A stretch of 64,000 nt of DNA from Flavihumibacter profundi (lineage in GTDB: Bacteria > Bacteroidota > Bacteroidia > Chitinophagales > Chitinophagaceae), in contig NZ_JAIQXE010000004.1 of assembly GCF_020076305.1 (NCBI RefSeq), forward strand, positions 372,001 to 436,000, read 5' to 3'. This document shows, piece by piece, positions 9,811-18,479 of the stretch. Numbering within the stretch: the stretch's first letter is position 1; the number at the start of each line of letters is the position of its first letter. The notes under the pieces were generated by a model, which had not been told where the DNA came from, did not search any database, and worked only from the letters and a program-made list of their open reading frames with translations. The translations under genes and the position numbers were made by a program.

Positions 9811-9843
9811 CAAATTAAAAAAGAAAGAAGCTCCGGGCTTCTT
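9811..9843 (-). terminator. intrinsic terminator-like hairpin upstream of DoxX-like gene
   Basis: On the minus strand AAGAAGC-CCGGA-GCTTCTT forms a perfect 7-bp stem and is followed by TCTTTTTTAA. It lies about 50 nt before the start of the minus-strand gene ending at 9381, so it would end a short leader RNA or antisense transcript, or act as an attenuator. A 28-codon frame with a GAGGAGG ribosome site starts at 9899 on the minus strand and runs through it. Confidence 0.6.
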
Positions 9844-9934
9844 GTGACCAGCATCAGAGAATAGCCTGATGGCCATCACAGCCTCCTCAATAATTGCATT
9901 TTATTTTTGAATAATTAATCTTAAATGAGCGGTT

Positions 9935-10426
9935 ATGAAAAGTATTCTATTATTTACCATCTTCATAATATTAGCAAGTATATGCGTAAATGCCCAGCAG
10001 AAAAATGATAAATATCCGCTAACAAAAGCTTCCTTAAGGTCCTCCTTCTATGCCAGCATGAATGCAGGAAATTTCAGTGATTCTTCAACCCTGAAGGCTG
10101 AGTACCTGAAGAAAAGCAAAAACCAGAAAACGGCTGCCTGGGCAATGCTGGCTGGCGGGATAGCTATGGCATCAGTCGGAGGAATCCTGGTATATGCAAA
10201 CTTTGATCTATATACTCAAAACACTGCTGCTGATGTTGGGGGAGTTTTATTTGTAATAGGTGCTTGTAGTGCATTAGGCAGTATCCCATTTTTTATCAGT
10301 TCTTCCCATAATGCAAAGAAGGCAGCATCAATAAGTTTCAAGAACCAGGAATTGTTTTTACCGCATGAGAACCCTTTATACGTAAAATCACAGCCAGCAA
10401 TAACCCTGAAAATAAAAATCAACTAA
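9935..10426 (+). CDS. exported membrane protein of unknown function
   Basis: This 163-residue protein has a signal peptide (MKSILLFTIFIILASICVNAQQ). Two hydrophobic segments follow (AAWAMLAGGIAMASVGGILVYA and VGGVLFVIGACSALGSIPFFI), with a short basic tail. I do not recognise a family beyond similar Bacteroidota proteins with an Ala/Gly-rich helix pair. It converges with the MFS gene 15 nt downstream. Confidence 0.6.
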   Translation: MKSILLFTIFIILASICVNAQQKNDKYPLTKASLRSSFYASMNAGNFSDSSTLKAEYLKKSKNQKTAAWAMLAGGIAMASVGGILVYANFDLYTQNTAADVGGVLFVIGACSALGSIPFFISSSHNAKKAASISFKNQELFLPHENPLYVKSQPAITLKIKIN

Positions 10427-10441
10427 GCTGCTTGTAGAAAA

Positions 10442-11761
10442 CTATCCGGTTAATAAGGGGTTGAGACGGCCAGCGCAAAGCATACTGGTATTTTCTGTTC
10501 CTGCAATACGTTTATGCTTACCGGTTATCCAATCCCATATTTTCAGGGAGCCACCAGTTTTGCATCTCATCCTGAACCGGATTACCAGGGAGGATACCAA
10601 TGTCAGGAACCCAATGAAAATAATAGCGGCATTGATGCTTATCAAATCTGCTATGATACCGGTAAGTATTGCACCAATTGCATATCCGAGATCCCGCCAC
10701 AAACGGAAAATACCAATGCTTTTTGCCCTGTCCTGCGGATTTGTATTTTCTGCTACTGTTGCCAGGAATGTCGGGTAAACCATTGCGGTTCCCCAACCCA
10801 AAATTGAAGAGAGAATAATAAAATGCAGCATCGTATTGGCCCATACTAAAACAATCAGGGCAATAGCCTGTAATAGCATGCCAACATAGAGCATATCCTT
10901 TTTACAAAACTTGTCCGCCATTTTACCGGTGAATAATTGCCCGATGCCCCAAACAGCAGGATAGATAGCAGTGACTATGCCGATTTCCCCGATAGTGAAG
11001 CCTTTAGTTGCCAGCAGGATGGGGAAAATACCCCAGGCCATGCCATCATTCAGGTTATTTATCAACCCGGCCTGTGTCACCGAACCCAGGTTTTTATCCT
11101 TCCAGGTAGTATCCCAGAATATATTCATTAACCTGGGAATTGTATTTGTTACTGTTTCTTTTGCTACATGGTGTTTGGTGTCTTTCACTAAAAATATACT
11201 CGAGAATAAACCCAAAACAACCAATACTATTCCTGTATAAAACGGGTAAGGCCTGATGCCATATTTACTGGCAATCCAACCAGTTAAAAATGCCACCAGT
11301 GCTACGGCTATATACCCTGCAAACTCATTCAGGCCCATGGCGAAGCCTCTTTGTTTTTCGCCAACCAGGTCAATCTTCATTACCACGGTACTGCTCCAGG
11401 TTAAACCCTGGTTCACGCCTAACAATACATTGGCTGCAATGATCCAACTCCATGAAGGTGCAAACATCAGCAAAAACGGAATGGGAATTCCAATGACCCA
11501 GCCTGCCACCAACAGGTTCTTCCTTCCGAATTTATTGGCTAAAGTACCTGTGTAATAATTAGTAATGGCTTTTACAATCCCGAAGACTATAATAAAAGAT
11601 AATATGGCTGTTTTGGCTGCAATGGCAAATTCCTTTTCAGCAATACGGGGAAGGATGGAACGTTCCATACCCACCATGCCCCCTACAAAGCCATTTACAA
11701 TAACCAGCAGGGTAAACTGTTTCCAGTTTTCTTTTAATCCTAATTGAACCTGATTATTCAT
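10442..11761 (-). CDS. major facilitator superfamily permease
   Basis: The 439-residue protein has twelve predicted membrane segments and the MFS loop signature GTLANKFGRKNLLV between helices 2 and 3. A related GKMADKFCKKDML follows in the second half. The C-terminus carries a 40-residue soluble tail. It is the downstream gene of a leftward cluster with DsrE, DUF302 and rhodanese genes, starting 14 nt after the DsrE gene. Substrate is unknown; the company it keeps suggests a sulfur oxyanion or metalloid compound. Confidence 0.8.
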   Translation of the reverse strand: MNNQVQLGLKENWKQFTLLVIVNGFVGGMVGMERSILPRIAEKEFAIAAKTAILSFIIVFGIVKAITNYYTGTLANKFGRKNLLVAGWVIGIPIPFLLMFAPSWSWIIAANVLLGVNQGLTWSSTVVMKIDLVGEKQRGFAMGLNEFAGYIAVALVAFLTGWIASKYGIRPYPFYTGIVLVVLGLFSSIFLVKDTKHHVAKETVTNTIPRLMNIFWDTTWKDKNLGSVTQAGLINNLNDGMAWGIFPILLATKGFTIGEIGIVTAIYPAVWGIGQLFTGKMADKFCKKDMLYVGMLLQAIALIVLVWANTMLHFIILSSILGWGTAMVYPTFLATVAENTNPQDRAKSIGIFRLWRDLGYAIGAILTGIIADLISINAAIIFIGFLTLVSSLVIRFRMRCKTGGSLKIWDWITGKHKRIAGTENTSMLCAGRLNPLLTG

Positions 11762-11775
11762 GGCAAAAATTATTG

Positions 11776-12129
11776 TCAGAAAGTTAATACCTTATCGCTG
11801 TCCACTACCCAGTTAGTAAGTTCTGCCAGGCTGCTGATTTCCGCACCTTCCATTAATGGCAGGCTTTTAAGTCCCCTTGCTTCAGCACAGCTTCCGCAGA
11901 TTTTCACCTTTGCACCATTATTCAATGAGAGTTTCAGCATTCTTTCAATATTGTAATAACCATTAGGTGTGTTTTGTCCTGCTATGGCACAATTGGCGCC
12001 ATCTGCAATCAAAAAAATCCGGACCTCTGCATCTGCATGTTCTTTATTAAGCTGGTTGGCGATGCGTAAAGCATTATAGGCTTTTTCGCTTCCATACGGA
12101 GCATCGTTAATAATAAACAAGGCTTTCAT
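11776..12129 (-). CDS. DsrE/DsrF-like sulfur-carrier family protein
   Basis: The 117-residue protein begins MKALFIINDAPYGSEKAYNALRIANQL and has the DsrE/DsrF/YchN fold, with a Cys in a GSCAEARG loop and another in GANCAIAGQ. Such proteins relay sulfane sulfur between rhodaneses and acceptors in the cytoplasm. Its neighbours (DUF302, rhodanese, ArsR-rhodanese) fit the same pathway. Confidence 0.8.
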   Translation of the reverse strand: MKALFIINDAPYGSEKAYNALRIANQLNKEHADAEVRIFLIADGANCAIAGQNTPNGYYNIERMLKLSLNNGAKVKICGSCAEARGLKSLPLMEGAEISSLAELTNWVVDSDKVLTF

Positions 12130-12188
12130 TGTTAATCAATTTATACTGAAAGTATAACCCTATTTGTGCCGGTGCAGTTCCTGTCAGG

Positions 12189-12641
12189 TCAGCTGTTTTT
12201 CAAAGAAACCAGAAGGGCTTTCAATGTGTTAAACATGGCTGTTGCTTCATTATATAATTCAACATTATCCTCAACTGCCTTGAGCGCTATTTCCATATTC
12301 ATGGTGGAAATGATGGTGTGGCCGTCATTTTCATAAATGGCGATTTTGCAAGGCATAAAAATGGAAAACTCAGGATTAGTGGTTAACATTTTAGCAGCAA
12401 CCTTTGCCTGGCATATTTCGTATATGAAAACTTTCCGTTGGATCGGGAAACCTTTGCCTTCCAGGATTTCCTGGTAATTAAAGGTTTGCAATATGGAGAA
12501 TTTGTTTTTTTCACATACTGCCGGAACATTTGCTGTAATTTTTTCTATTGGCTGGTTACTTGCTATTTTGAAAGTAAACATTTCAATCAATTGGGCCGCT
12601 GGCACCATGGCTTCCACAGATTCTTGTTTCATACTATACAT
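12189..12641 (-). CDS. DUF302 family protein
   Basis: This 150-residue cytoplasmic protein contains the DUF302 pattern YEICQAKVAAKMLTTNPEF and IFMPCKIAIYENDG. An ATG at 12632 (MKQESVEAM) is an alternative start. The role of DUF302 is not established; the domain is frequent in sulfur-oxidation and rhodanese gene clusters, as here. Confidence 0.75.
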   Translation of the reverse strand: MYSMKQESVEAMVPAAQLIEMFTFKIASNQPIEKITANVPAVCEKNKFSILQTFNYQEILEGKGFPIQRKVFIYEICQAKVAAKMLTTNPEFSIFMPCKIAIYENDGHTIISTMNMEIALKAVEDNVELYNEATAMFNTLKALLVSLKNS

Positions 12642-12722
12642 TTATGGGTTATCGATACTATATTTAGAAAGAACCAATCCATTAAGTACCTGGCATTCAG
12701 CTTTGCCTTAGTTTCATATCCA

Positions 12723-13184
12723 TTACTTTTTTGCAACAGGATATCCTTTATCAATCCAGTCTGTTTTTATATTCGTTGAAAGATTCAGCAATTTTTGATT
12801 GGTGAACTTCATATCCTTCAGCATTTGAAAAGCAGGACGAACATTCGGGCAATGCGCAAAAGGGCAGCATCCGCAATAGATCACAATGTTTGCATCCTTA
12901 GGAAGTTTAGAAAGTTGTTCCTTGAGTTTAGCAAGATTTTCCTTTTCCTGGGCGGGGCCAATATCGATTGAGCCCTTTATGACAGCGCCCGGCCCGATAC
13001 ACAGCACTACCGGCTGGCTGGCATTCTTATCATTGATCATTTTAGCCAATTCGGAAGGGGGCATCAATTGGTTTGCTGTCCAGGGTTCAGCACTGGTAGC
13101 TTGCCCACAACTGCTGAAAGATATAGCTGTCATCAATAATACTGTAAGCAAAAAAGGTAATTGTTTGGTGATTTTCATATTCAT
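12723..13184 (-). CDS. rhodanese-like lipoprotein
   Basis: The 153-residue protein has a lipoprotein signal (MTAISFSSCGQ) and a rhodanese-like domain. IVYCGCCPFAHCPNVRPAFQML replaces the usual CRxGxR loop with a Cys-rich one (CGCC ... C). It is likely anchored in the periplasm, where it could bind or transfer sulfane sulfur or a thiophilic metal. It is the first structural gene after the ArsR-rhodanese regulator, 38 nt downstream. Confidence 0.75.
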   Translation of the reverse strand: MNMKITKQLPFLLTVLLMTAISFSSCGQATSAEPWTANQLMPPSELAKMINDKNASQPVVLCIGPGAVIKGSIDIGPAQEKENLAKLKEQLSKLPKDANIVIYCGCCPFAHCPNVRPAFQMLKDMKFTNQKLLNLSTNIKTDWIDKGYPVAKK

Positions 13185-13222
13185 ATGTTTTAGAAATATT
13201 TAAAGAATTAATATTAGCAGTT

Positions 13223-13891
13223 TTACCGTTTAGATTTACCAATTTCCGTTTGCTTTAATTTCCATTCCACATAACCATCTTCCATCCGGATGGCTTTGAA
13301 TTTCTTTTGGTTCAGCAATTTTATAGCATCAATCGCCATTACGCACAAAGGGCCACGGCAATACGCGATAATGGTTTTGTTTTTGGGCAATTCGTCCAGC
13401 CTCTTTTTGAGTTGTGCAAGGGGAATGGAAACAGCACCAGGTATATGACCGGCGTTGTATTCTTCCCCGGGCCTGACATCTATCAGCATTACCTTTTCTT
13501 TTTTAGACCTTAGCAGCAAGTCTTCAAGGGAAATGGATTCCAGTAAGTTTTTATCAGTTTTAAAATCAGCGATGAGCCGGTCTATTTCGGCGATTTTACG
13601 GAACCCTAATTCTTTTACGGCGGATACCATTTTCAGAACGCTGTCGTCAGCAATACTATAAATAATGAAATTTCCCTGGCGTTGTGTGTCCACGAGTTTT
13701 GCCGATTTCAATACCTGCAGGTGCTGGGAAGTACTGGCGACAGACATGTCGATCTCCCGGGAAAGTTCTTCAACGGAATAACTCTTCTGGGAAAGGACAT
13801 CAATCAATTCCATCCGTTTGGGATTGGAAATAGCATTTGTAACCCGTGAAAGTTCCTGGTAAACCTGTTCCTTTATTGAAGCCGCTGCCAT
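13223..13891 (-). CDS. ArsR-family regulator fused to a rhodanese domain
   Basis: With the start at MAAASIKEQV the protein has 222 residues; an in-frame ATG lies 24 nt further up. Residues about 10-95 are a winged helix of the ArsR type (recognition region SREIDMSVASTSQHLQVL). Residues about 120-215 are a rhodanese domain (MLIDVRPGEEYNAGHIPGAVSIPL) with an active-site loop C178-RGPL-C183. Such fusions are thought to sense persulfide or thiol stress through the rhodanese cysteine. It heads the leftward sulfur cluster and probably represses it and itself through the inverted repeat at 13933-13956. Confidence 0.85.
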   Translation of the reverse strand: MAAASIKEQVYQELSRVTNAISNPKRMELIDVLSQKSYSVEELSREIDMSVASTSQHLQVLKSAKLVDTQRQGNFIIYSIADDSVLKMVSAVKELGFRKIAEIDRLIADFKTDKNLLESISLEDLLLRSKKEKVMLIDVRPGEEYNAGHIPGAVSIPLAQLKKRLDELPKNKTIIAYCRGPLCVMAIDAIKLLNQKKFKAIRMEDGYVEWKLKQTEIGKSKR

Positions 13892-13932
13892 GTTAAACAG
13901 TTTAATCAGGTACAAAGATACTATCTTTTCAA

Positions 13933-13956
13933 CTATTCTACATATTTATTGAATAG
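13933..13956. promoter_or_regulatory. inverted-repeat operator candidate for the ArsR-rhodanese regulator
   Basis: CTATTC (13933-13938) and GAATAG (13951-13956) form a perfect 6-bp inverted repeat with a 12-nt AT-rich spacer, 42 nt before the regulator's preferred start. The arm spacing of about 18 nt between centres suits a dimeric winged-helix repressor. It lies in the divergence-free gap after the dienelactone hydrolase gene. Confidence 0.5.
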
Positions 13957-13990
13957 ATAGGCCTATACTATAGATTACGGCACCGGATTG

Positions 13991-14878
13991 TTACTTCAAT
14001 TTATCATTGAAAAAATCGATGGTCCTTTTCCAGGCCAGTTCTGCAGCAGATTTATCGTATCGGGGTGTAGTATCGTTATGAAAGCCATGATTTACATCCG
14101 GATATATGTACACCGTATATTCCTTCTTTTGCTCTTTCAGGGCCTGCTCATACGCCGGCCAACCTTCATTCACCCGTGTATCAAGACCGGCGTAATGCAA
14201 CAGGAGCGGCGCCTTGATTTTCGGAACATCTTCAGCTGCGGGTTGCCCGCCGTAAAAAGGGACAGAAGCTGATAAACCGGGAATGCGCACCGCCATCATA
14301 TTTGCGACCCATCCACCAAAGCAAAAACCGACAACGCCAACTTTTCCATTACAATCCTTTAGTCCCTTTAAGTAATCGTATGCAGCAATAAAATCTTCCA
14401 GTATTTCATTTCTATCGCGAGTGGCCTGCAGTTCCCTACCCTTGTCATCATTTCCGGGATAACCACCCAATGGGGTAAGCGCATCAGGAGCCAGGGAAAT
14501 GAATCCGGCCAGCGCAGCACGCCTTGCCACATCTTCAATATAGGGATTGAGTCCCCGGTTTTCATGCACTACGACGATGCCGCCCAGTTTGTTTTTTATA
14601 TCGACAGGCATTGACAATAATGCTTTTATCTTACCACCGCCTTTAGGAGACTGGTAATAAACATACTCTGATTTTAAACGGGGATCATCCGGTTTAATTT
14701 GAAGGGAACCAGAATAGTCGGGCATCATGAAACTCGTAAGGGCATTTAGCGTAATGCCGCCCACAGCATAGGTTGATAGCTTCAGGATAAAATCGCGCCT
14801 TTCAATGCGGTTGTGGGCGTAATCGTCATACAGGTCAAACACTTCCTGTTTGATGTCTTCCCTTCTTATTTCCTTCAT
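13991..14878 (-). CDS. dienelactone hydrolase family protein
   Basis: The 295-residue alpha/beta hydrolase carries the DLH nucleophile elbow GFCFGG with Cys186, the acid in HYAGLDTRV and the His in VNHGFHND. An N-terminal extension of about 60 residues holds [15 protein letters not shown], resembling a twin-arginine export signal placed unusually far in. Family enzymes hydrolyse lactones or esters; the true substrate is unknown. It is followed by the sulfur cluster regulator and preceded by the sulfatase, both in the same direction. Confidence 0.8.
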   Translation of the reverse strand: MKEIRREDIKQEVFDLYDDYAHNRIERRDFILKLSTYAVGGITLNALTSFMMPDYSGSLQIKPDDPRLKSEYVYYQSPKGGGKIKALLSMPVDIKNKLGGIVVVHENRGLNPYIEDVARRAALAGFISLAPDALTPLGGYPGNDDKGRELQATRDRNEILEDFIAAYDYLKGLKDCNGKVGVVGFCFGGWVANMMAVRIPGLSASVPFYGGQPAAEDVPKIKAPLLLHYAGLDTRVNEGWPAYEQALKEQKKEYTVYIYPDVNHGFHNDTTPRYDKSAAELAWKRTIDFFNDKLK

Positions 14879-14930
14879 ATCGTATAGTTTAAGTTAAGTT
14901 ACTGGTAAGATTTTTGAAAAGCCGCTAAAA

Positions 14931-16487
14931 TCAGCTTGGAAAATAATAGGTTTCGCCGTCCACTTCGATCAGAAAATCTGCCGCGCTTGGCCAAGATGGT
15001 TTAACCGTTTGTGTACTTTCCCAGTTTTCAAGTTCATGCGTTAATTCATTTACTTCATCCGGATAACTGGAAGACAAATCATTTTTTTCCCCAATGTCTT
15101 TGGAAAGGTCAAAGAGGAATTTCTTTTTATTTTTTTCGTTGATATATAATTTCCAGTTTGCCTTGCAAATGGCTTTTGAATAACCACTTCTCCAATAAAA
15201 TACATCATGAGGATATCCATTATTATCCTTCAAAAAAGGAATCAGGTTGGTTCCGTCGTAAACCCGGTCAGTGGGAAGGGATACATTAGCAATGGCCGCA
15301 ACCGTCGCAAAAATATCCAGTGAAGACACCGGTTTATCATATACTGGTGCATCCCTGATCAGGGAACGAAATTTAATAAAAAAAGGAACCATCAAACCGC
15401 CCTCAAAATGCGTACATTTTCCGCCGCGCAAAGGTGCGTTATCAGTTGCCCTGGTATAAGTTGCCCCGCCGTTATCACTGATAAATATGATCAGGGTCTG
15501 ATCGTCGATATGCAGCTTTCTCAATTTTTCAACTATTTTCCCTACCGCATCGTCTAAAGCTTCGATCATGCCGTAATAAACGCGCTTTACAGTGTCATCC
15601 ACATGCTGGATACGATCAAAATAATTCCTGGGGACCTGGAATGGATCATGCGGTGCATTGAAGGTGAGTGTAAGAAAAAAAGGATTGTCTTTATTCTTTT
15701 CAATAAACGCTACTCCTTTTTCCGCGATTGAAAATGTCAGGTATCCGGTATCCTTCACCATATCCTTTCCCTCGCGGATTGCTGTTGCTCCGGCCCTCGG
15801 TGTCCATGCAGGCAGTTCAGAAAAAGACCAGGGCAAATGTTTGCTGATGTAGCGGCTGGTATCTACCGGATCGTCCACATATCTTGTCAATGCACCATCG
15901 AAGTAATAACTATAATCAAATCCCCTTTCGTAAGGGTGATTTCCATCATCATCACCCATGTTCCATTTACCCACCAGTCCCGTTACATAATTTTGTTTTT
16001 TCAGCAATTCAGCCAGGGTGATCTCATGCAAATCCAGGCCCGTATTGTATTTGCTTTCCTTTAAACCCAGGTGGGGCTTCAATGTTTTTAATCCGGGCAC
16101 CTGTTTGCGCAGAGAAAAATAATGCTTATGCAAATTCTTTAAAAATGCCGGATCAAATTTGTCGTAAGGCATATATTCGCTGCCGAAACGATTCTGGTAA
16201 CGACCGGTCATCATACCCATCCTTGAAGGTGAACAAATAGGTGAAGTCACATAAGCGTGAGTGAATCGTACTCCGGCAATACCAAGGCTATCGATATTGG
16301 GCGTATGAATAGCCAGATTTCCATAAGCATGAAGATCACTGTATCCCAGGTCGTCGGCAACAATTAAAATAATATTCGGTTGGCCAACTGGTCTTTTGAT
16401 TTGTTGATTTGCCGGACCGGCAGAAATTATGAGTAGAGCCCCCAATAAAAGCGCCATCATATTGAGTCGCAATCCGGGCATTTCCAT
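14931..16487 (-). CDS. exported arylsulfatase (type I sulfatase)
   Basis: This 518-residue protein has a signal peptide and the type I sulfatase fold. NIILIVADDLGYSD supplies the metal-binding Asp pair and CSPSRMGMMTGR is the sulfatase signature, with Cys85 expected to become formylglycine. FISDNGG supplies the second metal site. A formylglycine-generating or anaerobic maturase is not in the window. Substrates in Bacteroidota are usually sulfated glycans. A LytTR regulator is divergent, and a SusCD pair lies beyond it, which would suit glycan uptake. Confidence 0.85.
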   Translation of the reverse strand: MEMPGLRLNMMALLLGALLIISAGPANQQIKRPVGQPNIILIVADDLGYSDLHAYGNLAIHTPNIDSLGIAGVRFTHAYVTSPICSPSRMGMMTGRYQNRFGSEYMPYDKFDPAFLKNLHKHYFSLRKQVPGLKTLKPHLGLKESKYNTGLDLHEITLAELLKKQNYVTGLVGKWNMGDDDGNHPYERGFDYSYYFDGALTRYVDDPVDTSRYISKHLPWSFSELPAWTPRAGATAIREGKDMVKDTGYLTFSIAEKGVAFIEKNKDNPFFLTLTFNAPHDPFQVPRNYFDRIQHVDDTVKRVYYGMIEALDDAVGKIVEKLRKLHIDDQTLIIFISDNGGATYTRATDNAPLRGGKCTHFEGGLMVPFFIKFRSLIRDAPVYDKPVSSLDIFATVAAIANVSLPTDRVYDGTNLIPFLKDNNGYPHDVFYWRSGYSKAICKANWKLYINEKNKKKFLFDLSKDIGEKNDLSSSYPDEVNELTHELENWESTQTVKPSWPSAADFLIEVDGETYYFPS

Positions 16488-16698
16488 ATTTTACTTAAAG
16501 ATAGTAACTATAATGGAATGACGCCCCGACCACCACTCCCGGAAAAGTACGGACTTCTTGTCTGATCAAACCGGCCATCAGTGCGGTATCCTGGCCATAG
16601 AATCGTCAAATTTTAACATTACAGTTTTCGTTTTATTTAATAACTTTTACAGCAATTCTGTTCTTATACTTAATAATTTTTTCGGACACTTACAGGTT

Positions 16699-17070
16699 AT
16701 GATTGAATATGCCGACAATCTGAAAAAACATACAAGGCTCCTTGTACGGAAAGGAACAGAAACGCTCGCCATTAAGCGTGATGACATAGCTTTATTTTAT
16801 ACAGAAAACAAGGTGGTATTTGTCTTGGATAAGCAGGAGCAAAAATATATTTACAATAAAACCCTCACAGAATTAGAAGAAGAGTTGGATCCTCATGAAT
16901 TCTTCAGAGCAAACCGCCAGTACATTATCCATATTGATGCCATCAAAAGCTTCAAACCTTACGAGCGGGTAAAACTGCAGATCCTGCTCAATCTGACAAA
17001 CACTTTTCACACGCTCATTGTCAGCCAGCATACGGCTTCTTCTTTTAAAAAATGGATCGGCCAATCTTAG
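16699..17070 (+). CDS. stand-alone LytTR DNA-binding regulator
   Basis: From the ATG at 16699 this is a 123-residue protein consisting almost wholly of a LytTR domain (AIKRDDIALFYTENKVVFV ... ANRQYIIHIDAIKSFKPYERVKLQILL). The frame stays open upstream to 16558, but those 47 residues are Phe/Asn-rich and unlike a receiver, so I chose the internal start. It is divergent from the sulfatase and convergent with the SusD-like gene, and may control either. Confidence 0.75.
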   Translation: MIEYADNLKKHTRLLVRKGTETLAIKRDDIALFYTENKVVFVLDKQEQKYIYNKTLTELEEELDPHEFFRANRQYIIHIDAIKSFKPYERVKLQILLNLTNTFHTLIVSQHTASSFKKWIGQS

Positions 17071-17104
17071 TATCCCTTGTCTCACATCTCACGTCTAAGA
17101 CAAT

Positions 17105-18466
17105 TTAAAAATCCCAGAAAATATTTGGTGTATACAAAGTTGCCTGCGGCACATTTTTGCCGTTCAGCGAGTATTCATTGGTAGGATACAGAAAACGGCG
17201 GGGAACACCAAGCGAGCCCGCAGTAGGCGTTAAAATGGGCGAACCGGTGCGGCGCCATGTAGTCCAGGCTTCCGGGTTCTGATACAAGGCAATCCATTCC
17301 TGTAAAGCTACTTGTGCAATAGCGTCAGTCGCGTTGGAAGGCAGGGTGCCATTGGCAGCCAGATACGTGGTAATGTCTGCCGGAGCCACGCCCAGTTTTT
17401 CCATATTAGCCTTGATAGCCTCCTGGTAAAACGTTTGGGACTGTGCAATATTTCCGGAAGACCACAAGGTTGCTTCGGCTTTTACAAACAGCATCTCGTC
17501 ATAAGTGATAAACTCCACATGGCCATTGATATCACCGTAATACGATCCAATACCCGCACCGTTTACATCGTTATAGGAGGTATCCGTAAAAATGTTCAGC
17601 CGCGGATCTTTAAGGGCTATAAGTTTATTGACCAGTGTACCCGCTCCGTAGTCTATATCACCACGTTGCTCATTAAACTCGTAAATGGGATTAGCAAAGG
17701 TCTCGGCCATACCAAAAACAAATTGGGCATTATCATCTTTACTGGCAAATGCCTGGTTGGCCTCATCCAGGGCTTTGTTGGCCATATCCGGATTGCCTTT
17801 GCTTTGATGAATGAATAATCTTGCTTTAATCGCATGGCCGAATTTTACCCATAAGTCAGCGTTACCGCCATAAATGATATCATCTGTACCGGGCCTTAAA
17901 CCACCCTTATCAGGATCGGTCAATTTTGAAATGGCCACATCAATCAAATTCTGAATTGTATCATACAAAGCCTTGGCATTGTCATACCTGGGATGGGTAT
18001 TGGTAGCGCCTGTTAACGCCTCTGAATAGGGAACGTCTCCCCACATATCCGCTAATACCTGAAGCGTATACGCCATAAGGATCCTGGAAATCCCGCCATA
18101 CACATTATATCCGCCAGCATCTGCCTTCAGCATCATGTCTTTATTATTGCCGAGTACAGAAGTATACAAGTTCCCCCAGGGAGTATCAAAGTCGGTGGAG
18201 GTTAAAATATAATGATAATAGGCTTCCGACTGCCGTGAAAAGCCAACGCTTTGTTGCACAAACAAGTTGGCAAACCGGGCAAAGTCCCCTCCTTCCGTAT
18301 AGGCCAGCGAGGTTTCGACCACGGGCAATATATTGCCAGGTGTTACTGTTGCCGGAGAGTTCGGATTGATATTAGTCCGTGTAAATGTCTCTTTCGTACA
18401 GGATAGCTGAATTAACAGGGCCAAAATCAATACGGTTTTAATTAAGCTGTTATTAGAGTATTTCAT
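17105..18466 (-). CDS. SusD/RagB-like nutrient-binding lipoprotein
   Basis: The start at MKYSNNSLIKTVLIL gives a lipoprotein signal ending QLSC and a 453-residue protein of the SusD-like type 2 family (FARFANLFVQQSVGFSRQSEAYYHY; LQVLADMWGDVPYSEAL). It is the surface ligand-binding lid of the SusC transporter encoded 13 nt upstream. The longer frame from 18493 would overlap that gene's stop. Confidence 0.85.
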   Translation of the reverse strand: MKYSNNSLIKTVLILALLIQLSCTKETFTRTNINPNSPATVTPGNILPVVETSLAYTEGGDFARFANLFVQQSVGFSRQSEAYYHYILTSTDFDTPWGNLYTSVLGNNKDMMLKADAGGYNVYGGISRILMAYTLQVLADMWGDVPYSEALTGATNTHPRYDNAKALYDTIQNLIDVAISKLTDPDKGGLRPGTDDIIYGGNADLWVKFGHAIKARLFIHQSKGNPDMANKALDEANQAFASKDDNAQFVFGMAETFANPIYEFNEQRGDIDYGAGTLVNKLIALKDPRLNIFTDTSYNDVNGAGIGSYYGDINGHVEFITYDEMLFVKAEATLWSSGNIAQSQTFYQEAIKANMEKLGVAPADITTYLAANGTLPSNATDAIAQVALQEWIALYQNPEAWTTWRRTGSPILTPTAGSLGVPRRFLYPTNEYSLNGKNVPQATLYTPNIFWDF

Positions 18467-18479
18467 AATCGCAAAGAGT

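Noticed and set aside
16558-16698. N-terminal extension of the LytTR protein
   Set aside because: The extra 47 residues are low-complexity Phe/Asn-rich and not a receiver or membrane module; the internal ATG gives a clean LytTR protein.
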